From contig JAZUGF010000036.1 in assembly GCA_045641065.1 (NCBI GenBank), forward strand, positions 1 to 44,849: a stretch of 44,849 nt of DNA. Reading direction: 5' to 3'. This document shows, piece after piece, positions 16,702 to 25,179 of this stretch. The notes under the pieces were generated by a model. It worked only from the letters and a program-made list of their open reading frames with translations, made no database searches and was not told the DNA's origin. Made by a program: the position numbers and the translations under genes. Source of the DNA: UBA1723 sp045641065 (GTDB taxonomy: Bacteria > Bacteroidota > Bacteroidia > Bacteroidales > Paludibacteraceae). The stretch's first letter is position 1. The number at the start of each line of letters is the position of its first letter.

Positions 16702-18165
16702 TTATTGTGCGACTACATCTGAAGATTCAGCATTTGCCTTCATCTCAGCAAGTTTCTTTGAATTCTCTTTGATCTTATCCTCATCAATTGTGTAGAAAAT
16801 CAAAGCAGCGATACCGATTGAAGCTCCGATCAACGGAACCAATGAGAATACAGATCTCAAGTTTTCAATAGACTCAATTGTGTTCATCTGGTTTGCAACG
16901 AAACCGATAAAAGTAAGAGCATAAGCAGGAACTGCATTTGCCAATGTGTTACCAAGCTTCTGAGCCATTGTAGCAGATGAATAAATCAATCCTGTAGCAC
17001 GACGTCCTGTCTCTGCCTCCGCATTATCAGCAACGTCAGCATACATACTCCACATAATGTAACCTGTAGGGCCAATGCATAGGGTAAACAAACCGTTCAA
17101 GATAATGATCAAACCAATATTATCTCTGTCAAGGAACAAGAAGCAAACAGAGAATACAGAAGCAAGAATGAAACATGTAATCCATGTCTTCTTCTTTCCA
17201 AAAATACGAACGATTGGCTGAATTGCAACTGTTCCAATAATAGTGATGATTGTACCAGAAGCAAGAAGCAACGAAGAAAGATCCTCCCAAGCCAACTGCA
17301 TTCCCAAGAATGTTCCATTTACAACAAAAACAACTTCATCTCCACTCTGCTGCGCATTTGCCACACAATATTTAGCGTAATATGTACAAAGTCCATTGTG
17401 AACAAACACAAAGAATAGCATTGCAATACCTGCAATTGTCAAACAAATCCAAGGCTTGTTAGCGAACAAATCCTTAATGTCATCCGAAAGATTGTTGTTC
17501 TCCTCTTTAACTGGATCTACACGCTCTCTTGTGCAGAAGAAACAGAACATAAGCAATGCAAATGCTGCGATAGCATAAATGAATGTAGCTGTCGAGAATG
17601 CCTGTGTATTAGACAGATCAGGGAAAGCGGCCTCAATTTTGTGTACAAATGTCAAAACAGCGCCGTACGAAAGAAGACATCCACACTGAGCCAACACATT
17701 ACGATAAGCTGACACATCTGTACGCTCCTGTGGATCCGCAGAAATAACTCCCATCAACGCTCCGTAAGGCACATTAACAACTGAATAAATCAATCTAAAT
17801 AGCAGGAATGTGACTGAAGCGTAAAATACCTTTCCTACATTGTTGAATTCTGGAGTATAGAAAGCGAAGAATCCAAAGACACAGAATGGAACCACTCCGT
17901 ACAAAATCCAAGGACGGAAACGACCATACTTTGTCTTCTTTCTATCTGCCACTGCACCGATGACAACATCAAATGCAATGTCAAGCATACTTACGACTAG
18001 TATAAGTGTTCCTGCCGCTGCAGTTGTGATACCGAAATACTCAGTATAGAAAGTCAGTGCGATAGATGAAATACCCCAGAAGAGGTTACATGCCATATCA
18101 CCAACTCCGTACGCGCACTTCTCAAGCACGGATAACTTCTGATTGTTTTGACTAATTTCTCCCAT
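16702..18165 (-). CDS. GPH-family sugar:cation symporter, paralogue 1
   Basis: Twelve-helix major-facilitator protein of the glycoside-pentoside-hexuronide:cation symporter family, in the inner membrane, expected to import a di- or oligosaccharide with Na+ or H+. Family marks: LEKCAYGVGDMACNLFWG at residues 14-31, DRKKTKYGRFRPWI in the loop after helix 2, and NVPYGALMGVISADPQERTD followed by a conserved Arg. The 487-residue length is typical. It is a close paralogue of the protein at 18508-19965, sharing ends such as MKANAxxSDVVAQ. Context with cellobiose phosphorylase makes cellobiose or cello-oligosaccharide the best guess. Its A-rich leader (TAAAAACACA just before ATG) matches that of the paralogue. 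Confidence 0.88.
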   Translation of the reverse strand: MGEISQNNQKLSVLEKCAYGVGDMACNLFWGISSIALTFYTEYFGITTAAAGTLILVVSMLDIAFDVVIGAVADRKKTKYGRFRPWILYGVVPFCVFGFFAFYTPEFNNVGKVFYASVTFLLFRLIYSVVNVPYGALMGVISADPQERTDVSAYRNVLAQCGCLLSYGAVLTFVHKIEAAFPDLSNTQAFSTATFIYAIAAFALLMFCFFCTRERVDPVKEENNNLSDDIKDLFANKPWICLTIAGIAMLFFVFVHNGLCTYYAKYCVANAQQSGDEVVFVVNGTFLGMQLAWEDLSSLLLASGTIITIIGTVAIQPIVRIFGKKKTWITCFILASVFSVCFLFLDRDNIGLIIILNGLFTLCIGPTGYIMWSMYADVADNAEAETGRRATGLIYSSATMAQKLGNTLANAVPAYALTFIGFVANQMNTIESIENLRSVFSLVPLIGASIGIAALIFYTIDEDKIKENSKKLAEMKANAESSDVVAQ

Positions 18166-18439
18166 AATATTGTGTTTTTAGATTTAAGATTCTTCATATA
18201 AGTTATCCTGACAATAGGCTGTGGACTATACAACTTTATCATCAAAATTCTTCTTCACATCTCTTATTATCCATTCATCAATGTATCTTCATCACGTTGC
18301 GAAACTACGAAAAAAACGGCATTTAGTTTCCAACACAATCTTAAAAAATGCTAATTATTATTTAAAAAATACTAAATAATTCGGGCATAACAATTCTCAT
18401 CTTGGACAACGGCTATATACTTATCTTTCCAATAAAAAA

Positions 18440-18463
18440 GGAGACGCAATTACTCGCGTCTCC
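18440..18463. repeat. Dispersed palindrome, family A copy 5 (likely terminator)
   Basis: GGAGACGC / GCGTCTCC arms, differing from the copy at 16623-16646 only in the loop; followed on the minus strand by TTTTTTATTGG. Confidence 0.85.
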
Positions 18464-18473
18464 TATGTGATTT

Positions 18474-18492
18474 GACACACCTTCGTGCGTCT
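18474..18492. repeat. Dispersed palindrome, family A copy 6 (degenerate)
   Basis: GACACAC / GTGCGTC arms around CTTC, 15 nt after the transporter-2 stop codon, in the position equivalent to copy 4. Confidence 0.65.
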
Positions 18493-18507
18493 ATTATTTG
18501 TCAGTCA

Positions 18508-19965
18508 TTACTGAGCAACGACATCAGAACCTGTAGCGTTTGCCTTCATCTGAGCAAGCTTCTCTGAGTTCTCCTTAACCTTAGCCTCGTCGATTGTGTA
18601 GAAACACAATGCAATGATACCGATTACACCTCCTACTACTGGAGCAAGAGTGTAGATAGTCTTGATTGAGTCGATTGTCTCTGCAGAAAGCTGAGTGTTA
18701 GCAACGAAACCAACTGCAGCCAAACAGTAGATTGGAAGTGAGTTAGCAACTGCCTGACCAAGCTTCTGAGCCATTGTAGCTGAAGAGTAGATCAAACCTG
18801 TAGCTCGACGACCTGTCTCAACCTCTGCGTTGTCAGCAACGTCAGCATACATACTCCATACCATGTAACCTGAAGGTCCGATAGTCAAAGAGAACAATAG
18901 GTTGAACAACAATACCATACCGATGTTTGTACGGTCGATGAACAACAACATGATTGAACAAACCGATGCAAGAACGAAACATCCGATCCATGTTGGCTTC
19001 TTACCGAACTTTGATGCGATTGGACGGATAAGCATTGTACCGATGATTGTAAGGATTGAACCCATACTCAATAGGATAGTAGAGATTGTCTCCCAGTTAA
19101 GCTGGAATCCGAACAATGTAGCGTTGAATACAGCAACGTCGTTAACTGTATCGTAGCTATCAGCTAGGTAATACTTAGCGTAGTATGCGATCAATCCATT
19201 GTGTACGAATACGAAGAACAACATTGCGATGTTAGCAACTGTCAACATGATCCATGGCTTGTTAGCACCCAAATCCTTAAGGTCCTGCGACAAGTTAGAC
19301 TGCTCCTGAGCAGCTGGCTCTACACGCTCTCTTGTGAACAAGAATGTGATCATCAATAGAACGAATGCTGCAGTAGCGTAGATGATAGCAGTTGTAGAGA
19401 ATGCCTTCTGACCGTTAACCTGCATAGAGTCCATGATGAAACGAACGATAGTAAATACGAAACCGTAGCTTACCATACATCCGATCTGAGCTCCGATGTT
19501 ACGGAATGCTGACACCTTGTCACGCTCGTCTGAATCTGCACTCATCACACCCATCAAAGCGCCGTAAGGTACGTTAACTACTGAATACATCAATCGCATT
19601 GCCAAGAATGTGATGTAAGCATAAACTGTCTTTGCTGTTGTATCAAACTCAGGAGTTGTAAATGTTACAATACCGATGATACAGAATGGAACAACACCAA
19701 ATAGAATCCAAGGACGGAAACGTCCCCACTTAGACTTGTGTCTGTCGGCGATAGCACCGATAACCACGTCAAACGCGATATCAATACATGCGACTACCAA
19801 CATCATTGTTGCTACAACTCCAGCCTCCAAACCGAAGTACTCAGTATAAAATGCAGATGCAATACAAATCAATCCCCAGAATAGATTGCATGCCATATCA
19901 CCAGCTCCATAAGCGCATTTCTCTAGTATGGATAGCTTGTGATTGTTTTGATCAATTAAAGCCAT
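18508..19965 (-). CDS. GPH-family sugar:cation symporter, paralogue 2
   Basis: Twelve-helix inner-membrane symporter of the GPH family, 485 residues. It shows LEKCAYGAGDMACNLFWG near the N-terminus, ADRHKSKWGRFRPWI, and NVPYGALMGVMSADSDERDK. The neighbouring paralogue is similar over the whole length, so this is a tandem duplication. Its start is only 22 bp after the GH5 stop, so GH5 and this permease form one operon. Codon use is more biased here than in paralogue 1, suggesting this is the more strongly expressed copy. Likely substrate, from context, is cellobiose or short cello-oligosaccharides for the GH94 phosphorylase. Confidence 0.88.
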   Translation of the reverse strand: MALIDQNNHKLSILEKCAYGAGDMACNLFWGLICIASAFYTEYFGLEAGVVATMMLVVACIDIAFDVVIGAIADRHKSKWGRFRPWILFGVVPFCIIGIVTFTTPEFDTTAKTVYAYITFLAMRLMYSVVNVPYGALMGVMSADSDERDKVSAFRNIGAQIGCMVSYGFVFTIVRFIMDSMQVNGQKAFSTTAIIYATAAFVLLMITFLFTRERVEPAAQEQSNLSQDLKDLGANKPWIMLTVANIAMLFFVFVHNGLIAYYAKYYLADSYDTVNDVAVFNATLFGFQLNWETISTILLSMGSILTIIGTMLIRPIASKFGKKPTWIGCFVLASVCSIMLLFIDRTNIGMVLLFNLLFSLTIGPSGYMVWSMYADVADNAEVETGRRATGLIYSSATMAQKLGQAVANSLPIYCLAAVGFVANTQLSAETIDSIKTIYTLAPVVGGVIGIIALCFYTIDEAKVKENSEKLAQMKANATGSDVVAQ

Positions 19966-19987
19966 ATAAATGTGTTTTTATAGTATT

Positions 19988-21169
19988 TTAGTTTAACTTC
20001 TTAATATAGATATTAGACTTCTTCAAGACTGTAGTGTCCTGAGCATGACAGTTGATAACGCCCAACACTCTCTTCAAGTATTCTCCAGAAGGAGTACGGT
20101 TATCCCACTCGTTAGCCACGCAAGAACCTGGCTGAAGAATTGAAGCAGTCTCATCCTTGTCGCAGAAACTCCAGTTACAGAAACTTACGCTCTGCTTTCC
20201 GGCGTTGTTACCTGACAACATAAGCAACCACTTGTCTGTGCGGTCAAAATCCTCGTCGCCACCACCCCATGCTTCTACACATCCAAACTCTGTACAGAAC
20301 ACAGGAATACGTCCAAGCACATCATACAAGTATGAGTACATGTCGTAATAGTTAGGCTTACCATCCTTCTCGAATCCCTCATTATGGGAAGCAGCGTAGA
20401 AATGGAAAGAGTACATGATATTGTCGTACTTCAAACGAGCATCACGATCTGGCAAGTAAGCGTCCAAATCCTTACCATTACCCTGGTATCTACCCTCTTT
20501 AATACAAGCGTCAACCAACTGACACCACTGAGGAGTACCAACCACAACAATCGGATGTGGAGCACCTACGCTGTCGTATGCAGCGTGAATGATAGGAATA
20601 ATCTTGTTAGCATAAGTAGCGATTGTGTCCCATGTCACTGTCGATCCGTTAGGCTCATTACAGATCTCATACAACACATTCTTCTTGTTGGCATTACGCT
20701 TTGCCATATATCTAAAGAAATCCTCTGCTTTCGAATATTTTGGATCAAGAGGGTTACCTGGTGTCAAAATATGCCAATCCATCAAACAATAGATTCCAAG
20801 CTCTTCACAGATATCGATCAGATTACACATCTCTTCTCTGATTTCAGGCTTGTAGTTGTAACCTCCCTCTTCCACATACATCGCCAAACGAAGTATGCTG
20901 ATATGCCAGTCTTTCACCATCTGAGTGATAGACTCTTTTGTATAGCACTGGCCAAACCATTGGTAGCCCATTGTGCTCAATCCTGCCAACTGGACAGGGT
21001 TGCCTTCTTGATCACATAGTTGTAAACCCTTTACCTGCAATGTACCATGTCTTTCCACTGGAGATATAGTGTCTACTTCCATCTCTGATACCTTTCCACT
21101 TGTGTTGTTACCACAACTATACAATAAAAAAGTAGCTAAAAAAGCTAATCCGTATATCAGTCTTCTCAT
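19988..21169 (-). CDS. GH5 endo-beta-1,4-glucanase lipoprotein
   Basis: Retaining endoglucanase of family GH5. The signal ends in a lipobox (LLYSC, Cys19), so the enzyme is anchored to the membrane, probably displayed at the surface. The single catalytic domain spans roughly residues 45-370: acid/base E172 in YEICNEPNG, nucleophile E294 in FCTEFG, plus conserved LRLAMYVEEGGY, CLMDWHIL and YSFHFYA, which fit the GH5_2-like cellulases. At 393 residues it has no carbohydrate-binding module. It is first in an operon with GPH permease 2 and follows GH94 after a strong hairpin. Product would be cellobiose and short oligosaccharides, matching the downstream permease and phosphorylase. Confidence 0.9.
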   Translation of the reverse strand: MRRLIYGLAFLATFLLYSCGNNTSGKVSEMEVDTISPVERHGTLQVKGLQLCDQEGNPVQLAGLSTMGYQWFGQCYTKESITQMVKDWHISILRLAMYVEEGGYNYKPEIREEMCNLIDICEELGIYCLMDWHILTPGNPLDPKYSKAEDFFRYMAKRNANKKNVLYEICNEPNGSTVTWDTIATYANKIIPIIHAAYDSVGAPHPIVVVGTPQWCQLVDACIKEGRYQGNGKDLDAYLPDRDARLKYDNIMYSFHFYAASHNEGFEKDGKPNYYDMYSYLYDVLGRIPVFCTEFGCVEAWGGGDEDFDRTDKWLLMLSGNNAGKQSVSFCNWSFCDKDETASILQPGSCVANEWDNRTPSGEYLKRVLGVINCHAQDTTVLKKSNIYIKKLN

Positions 21170-21198
21170 ATTATTTCCTTTTATGAATGACTAAATAG

Positions 21199-21234
21199 AA
21201 ATAAGGGGAGTCTAATTTGACACTCCCCTTATTT
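21199..21234. terminator. Hairpin after GH94
   Basis: Perfect 13-bp stem AAATAAGGGGAGT / ACTCCCCTTATTT with a 10-base loop, only 12 nt after the GH94 stop. No separate promoter box was seen for GH5 downstream, so it may act as a partial terminator or 3'-end stabiliser that sets a GH94-high, GH5-permease-low ratio. Confidence 0.85.
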
Positions 21235-21246
21235 TATGAAGATGTA

Positions 21247-23733
21247 TTACATCTCTACCTCAACAATAGTCTTAGTTCCAGCAGGCTGCATAGGAACGAT
21301 GTTACCAGCAATTTCCTTACCGTTAACGATCAACTTCTTAACACCCTTCTGAGAACCAGAGTTTGTAACCTTGATGCTGTACTCAGCACCACGGAATACA
21401 CGGTTAACTGAGTAACCCTTGATGTCTGATGATAGACATGGGTTGATCTCCAAACCTGTGTAAGCTGGCTTGATACCCAATAGATACTGGCTAACTGTCA
21501 ACCACATCCAAGCAGCTGTACCTGTCAACCATGAGTTCTTACCCTCACCTGGCTTAGCAGCATCCTTACCTGCAACCATCTGGCAGTTTACGTATGGCTC
21601 AACCTTGTGAAGTGCCTGATCCTTCAAGTACATTGGAGCGATCTTCTTGAACAACTCCCAAGCATCGTTACCACGTCCGGCTACTGTCTCACCGATGATA
21701 ACCCATGGGTTGTTGTGACAGAAGATACCTGCGTTCTCCTTGTATCCTGCAGGATAAGAAGAAATCTCACCCATCTCAACATGGTATGTAGTGTAAGCAG
21801 GGTTGTTAAGTACCATACCGTGCTCACAGTCAAGATACTTCTTACATGAGTCGATAGCCTTGTCAACCATACCTTCCTCAAGACCGATACCTGCCATTGT
21901 ACAGAATCCCTGAGACTCGATGAAGATCTTTCCTTCCTCACACTCGTTAGAACCGATCTTGTTACCGTAGAAGTCGTATGCACGTAGATACCACTCTCCG
22001 TCCCAACCGTGCTTCTTAACTGCCTCAACCATTGAGTCGATGCACTTCTGAGCACGAGCTGCCTCGTCGTCCTTCTTCAACTGCTTACATAGCTCAACGT
22101 AGTCCTTACCAGTTACTACGAACAAACCAGCGATCATCAAAGACTCTGCCTTTGAACCTACTGAGTTGTTCTCTGTTGTCTGGAATGACTCATTTGGATC
22201 CCATGAGAAACAGTTCAAGTTCAAACAGTCGTTCCAGTCAGCACGACCGATTAGTGGCAACATGTGAGGTCCAAGGTTGTTAACAACGTGGTTGAAAGAG
22301 ATCTTCAAGTGCTCGAACAATGAAACCTCTGTACCAGGCTTGTTATCAAATGGAACTGGCTCATCCAAAATAGAGAAGTCACCTGTCTCCTTAACGTATG
22401 CAGCTGTACCGAAGATCAACCAGCATGGGTCATCGTTGAATCCACCACCGATGTCATTGTTACCATGCTTTGTAAGTGGCTGGTACTGGTGGTAGCAACC
22501 ACCGTCAGGGAACTGTGTAGAAGCGATATCGATGATTCTCTCACGAGCACGTGAAGGTACCTGGTGAACGAAACCAACCAAGTCCTGGTTTGAATCACGG
22601 AATCCCATACCACGACCAACACCGCTCTCGAAGAATGAAGCTGAACGAGAGAAGTTGAATGTGATCATACACTGGTACTGGCTCCAGATGTTAACCATAC
22701 GGTTAAGCTTATCATCGTCTGACTTAACAACGTAGCACTCAAGCAACTTATCCCACATAGCAGCCAACTCTGCGAATGCAGCGTCAACAGCAGCTACTGT
22801 AGAGAATCTCTTGATAACCTCCTGTGCCTTCTTCTTGTTTACGAATGTAACGTCAGATGCCTGTGAAGTGATCAACTCACCGCTCTTCTTACGTGCCAAA
22901 TCCTCCTTACAGAACTTCTCCTCCTGCTTGTTCTCAACGTATCCAAGTACGAAGATATAATCCTTGCTCTCACCTGGCTGAAGCTCAACCTCGATATAGT
23001 GAGACGCGATTGGAGACCATCCGTGTGCCAATGAGTTAGCTGGCTTACCTGCCATTACACACTGAGGATCAGCGAACTCATTGTATAGACCGATGAATGA
23101 CTCACGATCTGTATCGTAACCGTCGATCTTTGCATTTGTTACTGCGTAGTATGCATAGTGATCACGACGCTCCTTATACTCTGTCTTGTGGTAGATTGCG
23201 CTACCGTCGATCTCAACCTCTCCTGTAGACCAGTTACGCTGGAAGTTCTCCATATCTGTAGCTGCGTTCCACAAACACCACTCAGCGAATGAGAACAACT
23301 TGATCTTCTTAGCGTAAGTAGTTGTGTTCTTCAAAGTCACCTTCTGAACCTCAGCCCAAGTCTTCAATGGAACGAAGAACAATACTGATGCCTCGATACC
23401 GTTCTTTGAACCAGTGATTCTTGTGTAGTTCATACCGTGACGGCACTCGTAAGAATCAAGTGGAGTCTTGCAAGGCTTCCAACCTGGGTTCCAAACTGTA
23501 CCGTTGTCGTTGATGTAGAAGTAACGACCACCGTTATCCATAGGAACACCATTGTAACGGTAACGTGTGATACGACGGAACTTAGCGTCCTTGTAGAAAC
23601 TATAACCTCCAGCTGTGTTTGAGATCAAACCAAAAAAATCCTCATTTCCAAGGTAGTTGATCCAAGGGAATGGGGTTGCGGGATTGGTGATGACGAACTC
23701 ACGGTTCGCATCGTCAAAATGTCCAAAATCCAT
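21247..23733 (-). CDS. Cellobiose phosphorylase, GH94
   Basis: Cytoplasmic inverting phosphorylase converting cellobiose and phosphate to glucose 1-phosphate and glucose, saving ATP. The 828 residues match bacterial cellobiose phosphorylases from the start (MDFGHFDDANREFVITNP) through TPFPWINYLGNEDFFGLIS and GGYSFYKDAKFRRITRYRYN. The general-acid aspartate lies in RADWNDCLN (residues 497-505; D499 and D502). YKENAGIFCHNNPW and AKPGEGKNSWLTGTAAW mark the (alpha/alpha)6 barrel. No signal peptide, as expected. Cellodextrin phosphorylases are the main alternative, but the N-terminus and length fit the cellobiose enzyme better. Strong codon bias suggests high expression. It has its own promoter and a putative operator upstream. 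Confidence 0.95.
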   Translation of the reverse strand: MDFGHFDDANREFVITNPATPFPWINYLGNEDFFGLISNTAGGYSFYKDAKFRRITRYRYNGVPMDNGGRYFYINDNGTVWNPGWKPCKTPLDSYECRHGMNYTRITGSKNGIEASVLFFVPLKTWAEVQKVTLKNTTTYAKKIKLFSFAEWCLWNAATDMENFQRNWSTGEVEIDGSAIYHKTEYKERRDHYAYYAVTNAKIDGYDTDRESFIGLYNEFADPQCVMAGKPANSLAHGWSPIASHYIEVELQPGESKDYIFVLGYVENKQEEKFCKEDLARKKSGELITSQASDVTFVNKKKAQEVIKRFSTVAAVDAAFAELAAMWDKLLECYVVKSDDDKLNRMVNIWSQYQCMITFNFSRSASFFESGVGRGMGFRDSNQDLVGFVHQVPSRARERIIDIASTQFPDGGCYHQYQPLTKHGNNDIGGGFNDDPCWLIFGTAAYVKETGDFSILDEPVPFDNKPGTEVSLFEHLKISFNHVVNNLGPHMLPLIGRADWNDCLNLNCFSWDPNESFQTTENNSVGSKAESLMIAGLFVVTGKDYVELCKQLKKDDEAARAQKCIDSMVEAVKKHGWDGEWYLRAYDFYGNKIGSNECEEGKIFIESQGFCTMAGIGLEEGMVDKAIDSCKKYLDCEHGMVLNNPAYTTYHVEMGEISSYPAGYKENAGIFCHNNPWVIIGETVAGRGNDAWELFKKIAPMYLKDQALHKVEPYVNCQMVAGKDAAKPGEGKNSWLTGTAAWMWLTVSQYLLGIKPAYTGLEINPCLSSDIKGYSVNRVFRGAEYSIKVTNSGSQKGVKKLIVNGKEIAGNIVPMQPAGTKTIVEVEM

Positions 23734-23808
23734 GTTTAATATTTATTAATTTTTACAATTTCCTAAATTAAACCCAATTTCAAGATTAAAAATCCAATTT
23801 CGGGCATA

Positions 23809-23854
23809 CAAAAATAAAAACTTTATGCTCATTAACATTATGAATAAGCATAAA
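23809..23854 (-). promoter_or_regulatory. GH94 promoter -7 box and upstream inverted repeat
   Basis: TATTTTTG (23809-23816, minus strand) matches TAnnTTTG, 75 bp before the ATG. Immediately upstream, 23822-23854 is an inverted repeat with 8-bp outer arms TTTATGCT / AGCATAAA and inner ATT / AAT, covering the -33 region. A placed operator for a sugar-responsive regulator would look like this; no regulator gene is adjacent apart from the response regulator. Confidence 0.5.
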
Positions 23855-23893
23855 AACAACGTGAAAATGCCACAAAACACATTTACGATAAAA

Positions 23894-23917
23894 AGACGCG
23901 AGATCTCGCGTCTCTAC
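23894..23917. repeat. Dispersed palindrome, family A copy 7
   Basis: AGACGCGAGATCTCGCGTCT (23894-23913) is a perfect 20-nt palindrome. On the minus strand GTAGAGACGC starts 4 nt after the response-regulator stop; the following TTTTT makes it a likely terminator. Confidence 0.9.
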
Positions 23918-23921
23918 CGTG

Positions 23922-25112
23922 TTACAAAAAGACTGGTCTTGCGTAATTCTTCACATCTTCTTCTGTAATGGTGTCATTACACAAGATTGCAAGTCGTTCA
24001 ACCACATTCTTTAGCTCACGAATGTTTCCATTCCACTCGAATGACTGCAAATGCGTCATCGCTGCCTTATCGAATGTATGTTTCTGACCAGTAGCCATAT
24101 CATACTTGCTGATGAAATGCTCCACAAGCAATGGAATATCATCCTTACGCTCTCTCAATGGCGGAACACACAAAGGTATCACACTCAAACGGTGGTAAAG
24201 GTCTTCTCTGAAGTTACCCTTCTCGATCTCCTGCTTAAGGTTCTTGTTGGTAGCCGCAATCACTCTCACGTCTACTTTTATCGCCTTATCTCCACCTACG
24301 CGTGTCAACACGCCTTCCTGAAGCACACGCAACACCTTTGTCTGAGCTGCAAGACTCATGTCTCCAATCTCATCAAGGAACAGCGTACCTCCGTCTGCCT
24401 GCTCGAATTTTCCGATTCTCTGCTTCAAAGCCGACGTGAAGGCTCCCTTCTCATGTCCGAAAAGTTCGCTCTCTATCAATTCCGACGGAATGGCTGCACA
24501 GTTCACTTCAATAAATGGCTGTTTTGCTCTTCCACTCTTTGTATAAATCTGATGAGCTACTACCTCCTTACCTGTTCCGTTCTCACCTGTGATGAGCACT
24601 CTGGCATCAGTAGGTGCCACTCTATCAATCAACGCACGAAGATGATTGATCTGCTCACTTTTGCCGACCATCTCTCGTTCGTCAGAATTTCCCCCAGTCG
24701 CCTTCTTCACGCCATTTGAAATAGCGGCACGTAGATTGCTACTCTCTGGGCTATCGCTTGACATCGCCTCTTTTACCGCCTGAAGAAGACGGTTCAAATT
24801 CATCGGCTTCTCAATGAAGTCAAAGGCTCCGTTGCGCATACACTGCACGGCAGTCTCAATGGTGCCGTGTCCTGAAATCAAAATCATTTTGGTAGACGGT
24901 TGCAACTGTCTCATCTTCGCCAACAGCTCAATTCCATCCATCTTCGGCATCTTGATGTCCGAAAATACTAGGTCAAACTGCTCCTTTTCCGCCTCTTTCA
25001 ATCCGCTTTCTCCGTCTTCCGCGAGAATTACTGTGTGTCCTTCAAATCCAAGAACTTCCTTCATTGAATTTCGGATACTTCTCTCGTCGTCAACTACTAA
25101 AATTTTTGCCAT
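23922..25112 (-). CDS. NtrC-type sigma-54 response regulator lacking the DNA-binding domain
   Basis: Two-component response regulator that would activate sigma-54 RNA polymerase. Receiver domain, residues 1-120, with acid pocket D8/D9 and phosphoacceptor D52 (FSDIKMP). AAA+ domain from about 148 to 380: Walker A GENGTGKE (176-183), L1 loop GAFTSA (223-228) in place of canonical GAFTGA, Walker B GGTLFLDEIGD (241-251), arginine-finger region RLSVIPLCVPPLRERKDDI. It ends 396 residues in, at ITEEDVKNYARPVFL, where NtrC relatives would begin the Fis-type helix-turn-helix. HTH-less versions occur in other Bacteroidetes as well as FlgR, so this need not be a truncation. No histidine kinase is adjacent. 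Confidence 0.9.
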   Translation of the reverse strand: MAKILVVDDERSIRNSMKEVLGFEGHTVILAEDGESGLKEAEKEQFDLVFSDIKMPKMDGIELLAKMRQLQPSTKMILISGHGTIETAVQCMRNGAFDFIEKPMNLNRLLQAVKEAMSSDSPESSNLRAAISNGVKKATGGNSDEREMVGKSEQINHLRALIDRVAPTDARVLITGENGTGKEVVAHQIYTKSGRAKQPFIEVNCAAIPSELIESELFGHEKGAFTSALKQRIGKFEQADGGTLFLDEIGDMSLAAQTKVLRVLQEGVLTRVGGDKAIKVDVRVIAATNKNLKQEIEKGNFREDLYHRLSVIPLCVPPLRERKDDIPLLVEHFISKYDMATGQKHTFDKAAMTHLQSFEWNGNIRELKNVVERLAILCNDTITEEDVKNYARPVFL

Positions 25113-25179
25113 CCTATATATTAAATCCTTGTTTTCTTAAAATTTGGTAGTCTAGTGGTTTTCATGATTGGCAATACTT

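Larger units (their letters stand above)
18166..18507. other. Spacer between tandem transporter genes
   Basis: No gene in 342 bases. On the transporter-2 side it carries a palindrome pair (18440-18463, 18474-18492), a degraded family B tail (18381-18416) and AAAAATGCTAA/AAAATACTAAAT motifs (18341-18380). This order repeats that found 3' of transporter 1. On the transporter-1 side a TAGTTTCG (18301-18308 region, minus strand) is a weak -7 candidate. Confidence 0.7.

Noticed and set aside
16384..18507. CRISPR-like array suggested by repeated palindromes
   Set aside because: Repeats are unevenly spaced, vary in loops, and lack uniform spacers and any cas gene.
20384..21019. A 211-codon open frame antisense to the GH5 gene
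   Set aside because: It mirrors the GH5 coding sequence, has no recognisable domain or promoter, and GH5 has clear active-site motifs.
21247..23733. Cellodextrin phosphorylase instead of cellobiose phosphorylase
   Set aside because: The N-terminal sequence and length match cellobiose phosphorylases along their whole length; I keep it as a minor alternative only.
24051..24719. A 222-codon open frame antisense to the response regulator
   Set aside because: Antisense shadow of a well-supported gene; composition and start context are poor.
25113..25179. Possible tRNA in the short gap between the response regulator and DUF3108 genes
   Set aside because: No cloverleaf arms or T-loop GTTCRA consensus could be found.
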